Shown: positions 1 through 5,582 of the stretch, in pieces
How the letters are laid out: each line of letters begins with the position of its first letter
Position numbering within the stretch: position 1 is the first letter of the stretch
Source: CAZGSG01 sp964528095
Lineage (GTDB): Bacteria; Bacteroidota; Bacteroidia; Chitinophagales; Chitinophagaceae
Assembly (NCBI GenBank): GCA_964528095.1
Contig: CAZGSG010000339.1
Span: 1 to 6,385 of the forward strand
Direction of reading: 5' to 3'
Length of the DNA: 6,385 bases
The notes under the pieces: generated by a model
Told to the model about the DNA's origin: nothing
The model's database searches: none
Seen by the model: the letters and a program-made list of their open reading frames with translations, nothing else
Program-made: the position numbers and the translations under genes

Positions 1-1228
1 CACTGGGGACATAATAAAAACTGGGAGAAACTAGCTTGGTTAATGATATTTTAGCCGATGCTATCTGCCCTTCAAGTTGGTCAGTAGCATTGCGCTGAAA
101 AGCAGAAATGAACGGATTAATCAAAAGCTCAATTTCCTTTTCCATGGACATCACTGCAAAGAGTTCTTGGTAATCGATCATCGCGAGCTCTAGCGCGTGG
201 GGCAATGTGCAAAATCTACCGTTTTGGTGTTTGCGCAGGAACCAGAACAATGCAGTGACAAACAGGATCCCAGACTCTACCCAGAAATCACCGGATTTTT
301 TTATCCAGTCTTTATTGAGCGCCAACATGAGTGTCCGGCTGCTTTCCATAGCATCGGTGATCGCATGCATGTTTTGCGGATACAGCACATTGCAACGATG
401 AGTCCTTGAGAGATCATCGAAATTGATCACATAGAACTTAGGAGGTTTGGGATACCGGTGTGCATTTTTCAGCACATGGTTATAGAGTAGTGTGGATTGA
501 TCAGGGAACTTGAAGTCATATAGAAAGAAGCAGAAACAGGAATTGCGGGCAGCCAACTGCGTTAGAAAATTACGAATAACCCAAAACGATTTTCCACTGC
601 CCGGAGTACCGGACACGAAGGTTCCTCGAAAAATTGAAACCAGATTGATGTATCCTTTTCGCTTTTTATTCTGAAAAAGATACTCCATGGGCAAGTTGAC
701 TGAATACTCATTCGTGAGTAGTCTTTCTTCCTGCGGGAAGGATTCGTTCAGATCGTTGAAAATATCTTTGTGACCAGCTACCTGAATGAGCCGGCTGATC
801 TTGGTGCCAGCCGTCAAAAGGAATATATAGCCAATGCTGGTAAAAGAGGCATACAACACGCAATTGTTCGGTGGTGAGGTAGGATACTGCAGCAGGAAGT
901 AAGAAAGAAAATAAAACAGTAAACCGATTACCAGCATTAGTAAGATAGGTTGCCAGGTTTGGTTGATATCCTTTCGACCCTTAACGCCAATAAGAGAGAT
1001 CGCCAGCAGTAAAAGAATAAACACTTTAGGTCTGAAGACACCACTGAAGTAAACCGATTGCACGGAAAGATTGTAGGCAATGGTATCCAAGATATCGAAT
1101 GTGATCTTCCACTCCTGCATGGCAGGATAGCAGACACAGTAAAAATGCAGGAGCAACAGCATAATGCTGCCCATCCTGAGAAAATCCAATATCCGGCGCA
1201 GTGCCTGAATATTTTCTCCTGTTTCCAT
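1..1228 (-). CDS. mobC: MobC: TraG/VirD4-type coupling ATPase, 3' end outside the window
   Basis: I translated this frame by hand from the ATG at 1228. It stays open for 409 codons to the window edge, so the C-terminal part is missing; relatives are usually about 650-700 residues. The N-terminus has an aromatic/cysteine stretch FYCVCY (residues 29-34), matching the YWFCY domain of Bacteroidota coupling proteins. About four membrane segments follow (roughly 21-37, 68-82, 95-113, 127-141). Then comes a Walker A motif GTPGSGKS at 207-214, with Lys213 the nucleotide-binding lysine. A downstream YDFKFPDQS segment resembles the D-x-K motif of VirD4 proteins, and RNATDQLEGQIASAKI near the visible end is typical of this family. 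Walker B lies beyond the edge. By family knowledge it is an inner-membrane ATPase linking the relaxosome to a type IV secretion channel. It starts 40 bases after the relaxase stop, so the two are probably cotranscribed. Confidence 0.93.
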   Translation of the reverse strand, partial: METGENIQALRRILDFLRMGSIMLLLLHFYCVCYPAMQEWKITFDILDTIAYNLSVQSVYFSGVFRPKVFILLLLAISLIGVKGRKDINQTWQPILLMLVIGLLFYFLSYFLLQYPTSPPNNCVLYASFTSIGYIFLLTAGTKISRLIQVAGHKDIFNDLNESFPQEERLLTNEYSVNLPMEYLFQNKKRKGYINLVSIFRGTFVSGTPGSGKSFWVIRNFLTQLAARNSCFCFFLYDFKFPDQSTLLYNHVLKNAHRYPKPPKFYVINFDDLSRTHRCNVLYPQNMHAITDAMESSRTLMLALNKDWIKKSGDFWVESGILFVTALFWFLRKHQNGRFCTLPHALELAMIDYQELFAVMSMEKEIELLINPFISAFQRNATDQLEGQIASAKISLTKLVSPSFYYVPS

Positions 1229-1268
1229 ACACACACTTTTCGTTCACACACAGATAAATACACTGGCT

Positions 1269-2504
1269 CTATCCGGGCTTGCTCTTGCGGCGCTTGCGGG
1301 ATCGTTTGCCATGAGACATGCCTCCGCTCGTTTGTTGAGCTGTCAGCAGGTTTTCCAATAATTCAATAGCAGGGCTGGTTGTACTGTTTTTTTGTTGGTT
1401 GCTCAAAGTGCCTTGTTTTTGGTCAGCGTGTTTGTTTTCGACGCGAAGTGATAATGGCTGGTGCAGGCAATTTTGAAGTTCATTTATAGAGATTCCCAAT
1501 TCTTCCGTTGTCACGCTCACACGCGCTTTGTGATCCACCAGTTTTAGCCCTGCTGTTTTGCCATATTGATCTTTGTATACCGTTACATCTATCCTTGCCT
1601 TCGCCAACAGACGCAGGAACAAGTCTACTGGCATACCCGGTAGTTGTGAAAGTAATTTTGTCAGCTTTTCTTTTACGGGTTCAACATGTTGCTCACGCAA
1701 TACAACTCCCATTGTGAATTTTCGTTCCAGAAACTTCATGGTTGGTTTAGTATCGATGGAGCTGGCTTTGATTGCTACTCCCTCCTGCCCTCCCTGCCGA
1801 TTGATCAGGTGATATACCAATCCGTGATGCTGTTGCTGGCGCGAACCTGGAAGACCGGGATCTGCTTGCACATTGTACACACGCAAGATGTCGTTGAGTT
1901 CTTCCAGATTGGTAAAGTGGTATTGAGAAGTAACCCCCTTCACGATATTGGAAATTTGTCGTTTTGTTTCTTCCTGACTATAAAGTGCAGCTGCAATGTC
2001 AATCGGGCGTATTGGCGTACTAAGCTCATTTCGCATGGATTCTGCCGGAATCAGGTGAAACACTTGTTCTATATCTTTTCGGGCGTGTTCAGATTTTCGC
2101 ACAGCCAACCGGAACATGTTGATGGGTCTGCCATTTTGTTGAATATTGGTGGTCACAATATGCAGGTGTGGATGACGAGTGTCTTTGTGCAGGTATACCA
2201 GGAATGGTTGATCGCCAAAGCCAATTTGCTTCATATAGTCCTGCGCGATAGCCTGCATTTTTTCCCGGTTCAGCTGATCATTGGGTGAAAAGTTGAGGGA
2301 CAGGTGAAGAGTATTGGATTTCACGTATTGGTTCAGTGATGTCAACATGCGAAACCTGGCCAACTTCTCAGAAAAACCTATAGCATGTAGTTCCGCACCA
2401 AACCTGGAAGCAAGAATGAGCTCAGCCTTGCCCGCTGTTACTTTGCGTTCGTTGTAACTTAGTGCCCCTTGTATCCTTTTGCCTGTTTTGATTCGGACAA
2501 CCAT
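1269..2504 (-). CDS. mobB: MobB: relaxase/mobilization nuclease
   Basis: A 411-residue relaxase (Relaxase/mobilization nuclease domain, MOBP-like), full length for Bacteroidota MobB. The start is the ATG at 2504, because the protein then begins MVVRIKTGKRIQGALSYNERKV-like, as relatives do; a GTG three codons upstream (2513) is the alternative. Tyr17 in the LSYNERK segment is the likely catalytic tyrosine that attacks the DNA. The metal-binding histidines are visible in HKDTRHPHLH (His106, His111, His113, His115), and the HLSLNFSPND strand at 67-76 is also family-typical. The C-terminal third is not recognisable and ends in a strongly basic tail (KRSRKRRKSK) suited to DNA contact. Expected role: nick the origin of transfer, stay covalently bound to the 5' end and pilot the strand to the coupling protein. 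It overlaps mobA by 46 bases, suggesting translational coupling, and is followed by mobC. Confidence 0.94.
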   Translation of the reverse strand: MVVRIKTGKRIQGALSYNERKVTAGKAELILASRFGAELHAIGFSEKLARFRMLTSLNQYVKSNTLHLSLNFSPNDQLNREKMQAIAQDYMKQIGFGDQPFLVYLHKDTRHPHLHIVTTNIQQNGRPINMFRLAVRKSEHARKDIEQVFHLIPAESMRNELSTPIRPIDIAAALYSQEETKRQISNIVKGVTSQYHFTNLEELNDILRVYNVQADPGLPGSRQQQHHGLVYHLINRQGGQEGVAIKASSIDTKPTMKFLERKFTMGVVLREQHVEPVKEKLTKLLSQLPGMPVDLFLRLLAKARIDVTVYKDQYGKTAGLKLVDHKARVSVTTEELGISINELQNCLHQPLSLRVENKHADQKQGTLSNQQKNSTTSPAIELLENLLTAQQTSGGMSHGKRSRKRRKSKPG

Positions 2505-2893
2505 TTTGCACACAATTCGCTAATCATCGCAGTCAGGTGATCAATTTTCGCCTCCATTGCAAGGTGCTGCTGTAAGCCAATTTTCGCATAAAATCGCTTT
2601 TTGGCATCTTCCGGATAAGTATTGAAATACCGGGTGATTTGGTTGATATTGACACCTATGGCTTTGATCTCCGATCTGAGGGCCGCCAGGTCGTCGAGCA
2701 ATAAATCAGTAGTATGATCATGAACCAGGACACGGATGGGCCGGTTCATCAGAATCTTGCGGACGGCGCCACTGACTGTTTCATCTTTGGTTTGATCCAC
2801 GATTGCCTGAAGCTCCTTGTATTTCTTTTCTGTAATCCGGATTCGTACCACCTGACGCAAGCCTTTATCTCCTTTACTGTCTCCTTTTCTCAT
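2459..2893 (-). CDS. mobA: MobA: relaxosome accessory protein, ribbon-helix-helix type
   Basis: A 144-residue basic protein. Residues 14-50 (beginning QVVRIRITEKKYKEL) look like a ribbon-helix-helix DNA-binding segment: a short beta strand, then two helices. The motif IGVNINQITRYFN at 79-91 is the signature of mobilization accessory proteins of the MobC/BMC family, which bind the origin of transfer and assist the relaxase. In Bacteroidota nomenclature (CTnDOT-type) this gene is mobA. I chose the ATG at 2893. The frame stays open to 3016, but the extra 41 residues would be translated from the hairpin-rich candidate origin of transfer and have no protein-like features. No clear ribosome-binding site is visible. 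The 3' end overlaps the relaxase start by 46 bases, and the gene order mobA-mobB-mobC matches known Bacteroidota elements. Autoregulation by binding the hairpins just upstream is plausible but inferred. Confidence 0.85.
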   Translation of the reverse strand: MRKGDSKGDKGLRQVVRIRITEKKYKELQAIVDQTKDETVSGAVRKILMNRPIRVLVHDHTTDLLLDDLAALRSEIKAIGVNINQITRYFNTYPEDAKKRFYAKIGLQQHLAMEAKIDHLTAMISELCAKWLSESKQAKGYKGH

Positions 2894-2939
2894 AGGAATA
2901 CTACTTGTTACTGATAGGGAAAACGATCTCAAACTGACC

Positions 2940-2990
2940 TGTTGTAGACAACACACCATCTTGCTGTGCGCAGTCCCGGGCGCACTCAGC
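2940..2990. other. candidate origin of transfer (oriT): two adjacent hairpins upstream of mobA
   Basis: Two inverted repeats lie 47-97 bases upstream of the mobA start. The first, 2940-2953, is TGTTGT-AG-ACAACA (6-bp arms). The second, 2963-2990, pairs GCTGTGCGC (2963-2971) with GCGCAC plus AGC (2980-2985 and 2988-2990) around the loop AGTCCCGG. That gives a 9-bp stem with a two-base bulge (TC, 2986-2987). The segment is more GC-rich than its surroundings. Mobilization systems usually keep oriT directly next to the accessory and relaxase genes, and relaxases recognise hairpins beside the nick site, so position and structure fit. The nick itself cannot be located from sequence alone. Six-base arms are common by chance; the longer bulged stem and its location carry the argument. 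Confidence 0.5.
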
Positions 2991-3097
2991 TGCTTCGCCT
3001 TTATAGCAAAGAACAATACCCTCTCGTGAGTGATAAGAATCAGTATCCTATTGGTTCCATCCCTCCCATTTTCATTCTCAGCAAGAATTCACACCAA

Positions 3098-3571
3098 TTA
3101 ATAAACCTTGGTCAAATCGGATTCCAGACTTATTATCTTTATTGAATTCAACTTCTTCCGCCTTTTGTTGATATTTCCGTTATTTTTAGTGCTTATCAAT
3201 TTTTGATTCATTTGGCGGCCATTCATTATACCCTTCATTTGCTCGATAATTTGCATTTTGGTCGGCAAGCCCTCGGTTGAGGAACTATATATCTTTTCAA
3301 ATAATGCTTCATTTGCCGTTTGCCCATGCAAATGATAGCTGGCTGCCACCATGGAAATATGAGCCTTCTCGTATGTGTTAGCATCCTTTACAAAAAAAAT
3401 GACAAAAACTGTATCGTTTTCACCCGGCGATTGCGGATACGAAATATTGAGTCGAGTCCATAATGCTACAGAGTTATTATCGGCAGTTTGGTGAGCCGAA
3501 ACCATTATGTCAGCATGGTTATCAAACCCAAGCTCCTTCAACCAATTTTCTATTTTCCGATATGCTTCCAT
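3098..3571 (-). CDS. hypothetical protein A (157 aa), paralogue of protein A' (4204-4572)
   Basis: I do not recognise a family. The start is well fixed: the ATG at 3571 is preceded in frame by a TAG two codons upstream. The protein is soluble-looking, with no signal peptide or membrane segment. It opens with a helix ending in ELGFD (residues 13-17), has a central hydrophobic strand (TVFVIFFV, 54-61) and then GLPTKMQIIEQM (101-112). All three elements recur in the same order in the protein encoded at 4204-4572, so the two are diverged copies. Protein A has an extra C-terminal tail of about 35 residues with a basic patch (KRRKK, 136-140). It lies 134 bases after the preceding small gene and 204 bases ahead of mobA, on the same strand. 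It could be an accessory gene of the mobilization module or cargo; the sequence does not decide this. Confidence 0.75.
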   Translation of the reverse strand: MEAYRKIENWLKELGFDNHADIMVSAHQTADNNSVALWTRLNISYPQSPGENDTVFVIFFVKDANTYEKAHISMVAASYHLHGQTANEALFEKIYSSSTEGLPTKMQIIEQMKGIMNGRQMNQKLISTKNNGNINKRRKKLNSIKIISLESDLTKVY

Positions 3572-3705
3572 ATTCTAATTACGCTACAGAAAAACACGCT
3601 GGAATGCAACTGATACGATACTTACACAACGGCCAATGTGTGCACTCGCAGGTGCAATCTGTCTTTGTTAACGCAGTAGACGTTTTATAAAATCATGACC
3701 GATGA

Positions 3706-3915
3706 TTAAAGTGATGTTGCAGTCTGCTGATAGTACTCACGGGTTGTGATGAGTGAACGGATGGAATCACTGCTGATGACAATTACTTTTTCATCTTTGA
3801 TAGCACTGAATTCATTTTTGATACGTTCCACTTCTTCTGTGGAGAGTTTTCGGCTGCCGCCGGTGATCGCATCCTGCACAGCCCAGCAATCCGCGTATTT
3901 TTTTATATAATACAT
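3706..3915 (-). CDS. small hypothetical protein B (69 aa), paralogue of B' directly upstream
   Basis: An unrecognised 69-residue protein starting at the ATG at 3915, three bases after the stop of the preceding gene, a spacing that suggests translational coupling. It aligns without gaps to the N-terminal half of the upstream gene product. Met1, Tyr2, Trp11, Asp15, Ala16, Leu24, Glu27, Lys33, Phe36, Asp41 and Glu42 are shared over the first 42 residues. The pattern suggests a short strand, a turn around W-x-x-x-D-A, then an amphipathic helix starting near LSTEE. No membrane segment or metal-binding motif is visible. The shared pattern with B' argues that both are real genes despite their small size. 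Function unknown. Confidence 0.65.
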   Translation of the reverse strand: MYYIKKYADCWAVQDAITGGSRKLSTEEVERIKNEFSAIKDEKVIVISSDSIRSLITTREYYQQTATSL

Positions 3916-3918
3916 AAG

Positions 3919-4167
3919 CTATATTTTATTGGTAGTGGCATCTGTTGGTGATTTGGCTGCAAGCAATTCCTGGCCTTTGAGTGGAATTTTCAACTTGCTG
4001 GGATTGATGATACTGGCCTGCAGGGCATTGAGAATTTTCCCTTCGTCAAACAGGCGTGGAAAGATCTCTTTGAGCATTTTAGCCTGCTCCGGTGTGAGTG
4101 GTTTGGTTTTCTTACTTTCTGCATCATACAGGATCCAGGAGCCCAATAATTCAAAAACATTATACAT
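3919..4167 (-). CDS. small hypothetical protein B' (82 aa), paralogue of B
   Basis: An unrecognised 82-residue protein. The ATG at 4167 is preferred over an in-frame TTG at 4188 because the product then begins MYNVFELLGSW and aligns without gaps to protein B (MYYIKKYADCW). Shared positions include Trp11, the D-A pair at 15-16, Leu24, Glu27, Phe36 and D-E at 41-42. Beyond residue 53 it has a Lys- and Ala-containing extension that protein B lacks. It lies 36 bases after the stop of A' and 3 bases before B, so A', B' and B probably form one transcript. No function can be assigned. Confidence 0.65.
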   Translation of the reverse strand: MYNVFELLGSWILYDAESKKTKPLTPEQAKMLKEIFPRLFDEGKILNALQASIINPSKLKIPLKGQELLAAKSPTDATTNKI

Positions 4168-4203
4168 AGTGAAGGTTTGATTTTCCAATTCAGTTGCGGG
4201 AAC

Positions 4204-4572
4204 CTATTGATAGGTGTTCTCTTTGTCCATGTCGAGTTTTCTGGCAAGTAACCTTTCGATCATCTGTTGCTTCGTAGGAAAGCCAGTTTTGGTTTTGAAG
4301 TAAAAGGATCGATAAGCAGTTTTTGCCTGGTTCTTGGATACAAAATCTACAGTGATCGTATTGATAAAAAAATCGGCATCATCTGGATATTGAATCAGAA
4401 AGGTAAAACCGATGTTTTCTGGCAATTGGGCAGTAGTACATTGTTCCTTGAATTCAATGTGATATTGATAACATGTATGGGAACCCGTGAAATTCTGGGT
4501 AGTCCGGAGTACATGATAATCGAATCCCATACGCCTGAGCTCTGCTGCTAAATTTTCGGTATAATCTTTCAT
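4204..4572 (-). CDS. hypothetical protein A' (122 aa), paralogue of A
   Basis: First gene of the minus-strand cluster that precedes the mobilization genes. I chose the ATG at 4572, giving MKDYTENLAAELRRMGFD, because it places the GFD motif one residue from its position in protein A. An ATG two codons upstream (4578) is equally possible, and the frame stays open to 4641. The central segment GFTFLIQYP (55-63) matches the hydrophobic strand of A. The C-terminal GFPTKQQMIERL (97-108) matches GLPTKMQIIEQM of A. No signal peptide, membrane helix or recognised catalytic motif is seen. The conserved G-[FL]-P-T-K helix start may be a binding surface, but that is inference. The family is not recognised. 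Confidence 0.72.
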   Translation of the reverse strand: MKDYTENLAAELRRMGFDYHVLRTTQNFTGSHTCYQYHIEFKEQCTTAQLPENIGFTFLIQYPDDADFFINTITVDFVSKNQAKTAYRSFYFKTKTGFPTKQQMIERLLARKLDMDKENTYQ

Positions 4573-4625
4573 GAGCATGGTGATTTTCTGAATTTGTCTG
4601 TTGAAACAAAACGCTCGCTGTATCG

Positions 4626-4640
4626 TGTATTGCAAATACA
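4626..4640. promoter_or_regulatory. palindrome upstream of the A'-B'-B cluster, possible operator
   Basis: TGTATT-GCA-AATACA is a perfect 6-bp inverted repeat around three bases, 54 bases upstream of the preferred A' start. This is where an operator or promoter-overlapping site would sit. A TGTATTTG on the minus strand inside it is one mismatch from the Bacteroidota -7 consensus TAnnTTTG, but no good -33 element is seen at the expected distance. Six-base arms occur by chance several times in a window this size, so this is weak. Confidence 0.22.
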
Positions 4641-4650
4641 AGTGGTGTTT

Positions 4651-4737
4651 TCAGTTTATAGTATTCCCATAGATTTTTCTTCTGTCTTTGTAAGTTTTGG
4701 TAAACAGGGAAGAATGCTCGGCCTCTTCTTCGGTCAT
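4651..4737 (-). other. short open frame (28 aa) upstream of A', perhaps a gene remnant
   Basis: Starts at the ATG at 4737 and ends at a TGA at 4651-4653. The product is rich in charged residues and reads protein-like (MTEEEAEHSSLFTKTYKD at the start). The frame extends five codons upstream as GDSYKG before a stop. The YKGMT and FTKTYKD pieces loosely recall GIY-YIG nucleases, which often sit next to tRNA genes in Bacteroidota, but the resemblance is too short to assign. It could be a leader peptide, a remnant or chance. Confidence 0.2.
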
Positions 4738-5062
4738 GCCTTTGTATGAATCGCCTTAACCTATCTGACCGGAAATACATAAAAGAAAATGATGGCGAGG
4801 ACTTGAACATTCCCCCTGTTATTTTTTTCACATATCGTTTTAGAATTCTTATGATAATTATTGACTTTACTGCAGCCGTTATTTATATCGCGCTAATTGT
4901 ATCATTCGTAACTGCCATTAGCTGTTTTTGAAAACAAAACTGATATACAACCTGGTCACGCTGCACAAGTACAAATATGGGGTCATGTAAAAGTGAAATT
5001 GGAGAGTGTGATGGTAGCCTCTGATAAATTGTTTTACAAAATGATCCAAGATGAAATACCTA

Positions 5063-5077
5063 TGAGTACTGTACTCA
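5063..5077. repeat. 15-bp palindrome TGAGTAC-T-GTACTCA
   Basis: Perfect 7-bp arms around a single central T, ending 14 bases before the GC-rich island begins. Such a compact symmetrical site could bind a dimeric regulator or a recombinase. There is no regulator gene nearby to pair it with, and the assignment rests on symmetry alone. Confidence 0.35.
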
Positions 5078-5104
5078 ACGCCCACTCATACGCTACCGCG
5101 AAGA

Positions 5105-5127
5105 GGAGGCCGCCCCATGCGGCCCCC
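5105..5127. repeat. strong GC-rich hairpin in an AT-rich intergenic region
   Basis: GGCCGC (5108-5113) pairs with GCGGCC (5119-5124) around the loop CCCAT. Two further G-C pairs lie outside one mismatch (5105-5106 with 5126-5127). It lies inside a 50-base stretch of 78% GC (5091-5140) surrounded by AT-rich DNA. Neither strand has a T-run directly after the stem, so it is not a textbook terminator. It could be a dispersed palindromic repeat unit, a structured RNA element or part of an element end. Confidence 0.55.
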
Positions 5128-5243
5128 CCACGCGCAACCCTTTGTCGAAAATTTTAGAGACAACGTTGATTTTGTTGATGTGAGGTATGTTATTGAATGA
5201 AAATCTAACTATGCTATTTTGATAGTTAAGTAATAAGTGAAGC

Positions 5244-5408
5244 ATGGGTAGAACAACGGGACAAATGCATGATGTCAGTAAAAGAAAAGAAATGATTCAC
5301 TGGAAAGCGAGGGATGCCTGTAATTGAAGAAATATTGTACCTGTAGGATTCGCAGGAAGAAATGAAATTTTAGAAGGAGTTACGAAATTTAATAATTGCA
5401 TTTTTTAA
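5244..5408 (+). other. short coding-like fragment interrupted by a TGA
   Basis: A frame from the ATG at 5244 runs 27 codons (MGRTTGQMHDVSKRKEMIHW at its start) to a TGA at 5325-5327. It then stays open for 26 more codons (including NIVPVGFAGRNEILEGVTKF) to a TAA at 5406-5408. A hairpin follows 16 bases later. The composition looks protein-like and could be the tail of a decayed gene, but no family is recognised and the length is within chance. Confidence 0.15.
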
Positions 5409-5424
5409 AATCGTTATTTGTAAA

Positions 5425-5439
5425 AGACCCGTGAGGTTT
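5425..5439. terminator. weak hairpin, possible terminator for fecR
   Basis: On the minus strand AAACC-TCACG-GGTCT forms a 5-bp stem with one A-C mismatch, followed by TTT. On the plus strand AGACC/GGTTT pairs with one G-U. It lies about 143 bases past the fecR stop and could end that transcript. Short A-rich/T-rich flanked hairpins are common terminators in Bacteroidota, but this one is weak. Confidence 0.28.
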
Positions 5440-5515
5440 ATTATCATTTTGATTGGTGAACAATTGTGCTTCGCCAACTTAAAAAGATCATATTGGTCTG
5501 CAATGAGGAAACTCG

Positions 5516-5536
5516 AATAATAATGAAATTATTATT
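5516..5536. repeat. AT-only inverted repeat downstream of fecR
   Basis: AATAATAAT (5516-5524) and ATTATTATT (5528-5536) form perfect 9-bp arms around GAA, 46 bases past the fecR stop. All pairs are A-T and no T-run follows on the minus strand. It may contribute to 3' end formation or mRNA stability, or simply reflect low-complexity sequence. Confidence 0.35.
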
Positions 5537-5582
5537 GAATAAATGATGATTTAAAATTGGGTGCGATTACAGCAATTAACTT

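Larger units (their letters stand above)
4746..5157 (+). pseudogene. possible frameshifted small membrane protein on the plus strand
   Basis: An ATG at 4746 opens a 61-codon frame. Its product has a charged N-terminus and one strongly hydrophobic segment (ILMIIIDFTAAVIYIALIVS, about 34-53), and it stops at a TGA at 4929-4931 right after a run of five T. The +1 frame from 4912 stays open for 81 codons to a TAG at 5155-5157 and reads protein-like (VFENKTDIQPGHAAQVQIWG, then a segment ending FYKMIQDEIPM). Removing one T from the run would fuse the two into a single-pass membrane protein with an extracytoplasmic domain. The last 20 codons run through the GC-rich hairpin and look non-coding, so any original gene would also be truncated there. 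I recognise no family, and both open stretches may be chance. Confidence 0.22.
4573..5582. other. about 1 kb between the small-gene cluster and fecR, without a convincing gene
   Basis: No long open frame with recognisable similarity exists on either strand. The stretch is AT-rich apart from a sharp GC island at 5091-5140 (39 of 50 bases G or C by hand count). It holds short coding-like fragments on both strands, three palindromes and a weak hairpin with a T-run, listed separately. It separates fecR from the mobilization-linked genes and is the natural place for an element boundary, but I found no integrase gene, no pair of direct repeats and no complete tRNA. Confidence 0.6.

Noticed and set aside
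937..1263. 108-codon open frame on the minus strand ahead of the coupling protein
   Set aside because: It lies in another frame of the mobC N-terminal region; the mobC frame has membrane helices, Walker A and family signatures.
1686..2288. 200-codon open frame on the plus strand
   Set aside because: It is fully antisense to the relaxase, whose frame carries clear family motifs, and its own translation has no recognisable protein features.
2894..3016. N-terminal extension of MobA by 41 residues
   Set aside because: The extension is translated from the hairpin-bearing candidate oriT, and the ATG at 2893 gives the expected size and a ribbon-helix-helix close to the N-terminus.
3463..3690. 75-codon plus-strand frame across the A start and the 3572-3705 gap
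   Set aside because: It is mostly antisense to gene A and has no protein-like features. The gap itself holds only a weak 5-bp inverted repeat (3641-3656) and no clear promoter.
3929..4180. 83-codon plus-strand frame with a hydrophobic stretch
   Set aside because: It is antisense to B', which is supported by its ungapped match to B.
5117..5200. 27-codon plus-strand frame starting inside the GC hairpin (QPFVENFRDNVDF segment)
   Set aside because: It is short, starts in the hairpin loop and has no recognised similarity; within chance for an AT-rich region.
5073..5231. integron attC-like core ends (ACTCAAC and GTTAAGT) around the GC hairpin
   Set aside because: The two ends do not pair with matching internal boxes, the span is longer than usual for attC, and no integron integrase or cassette structure is present.
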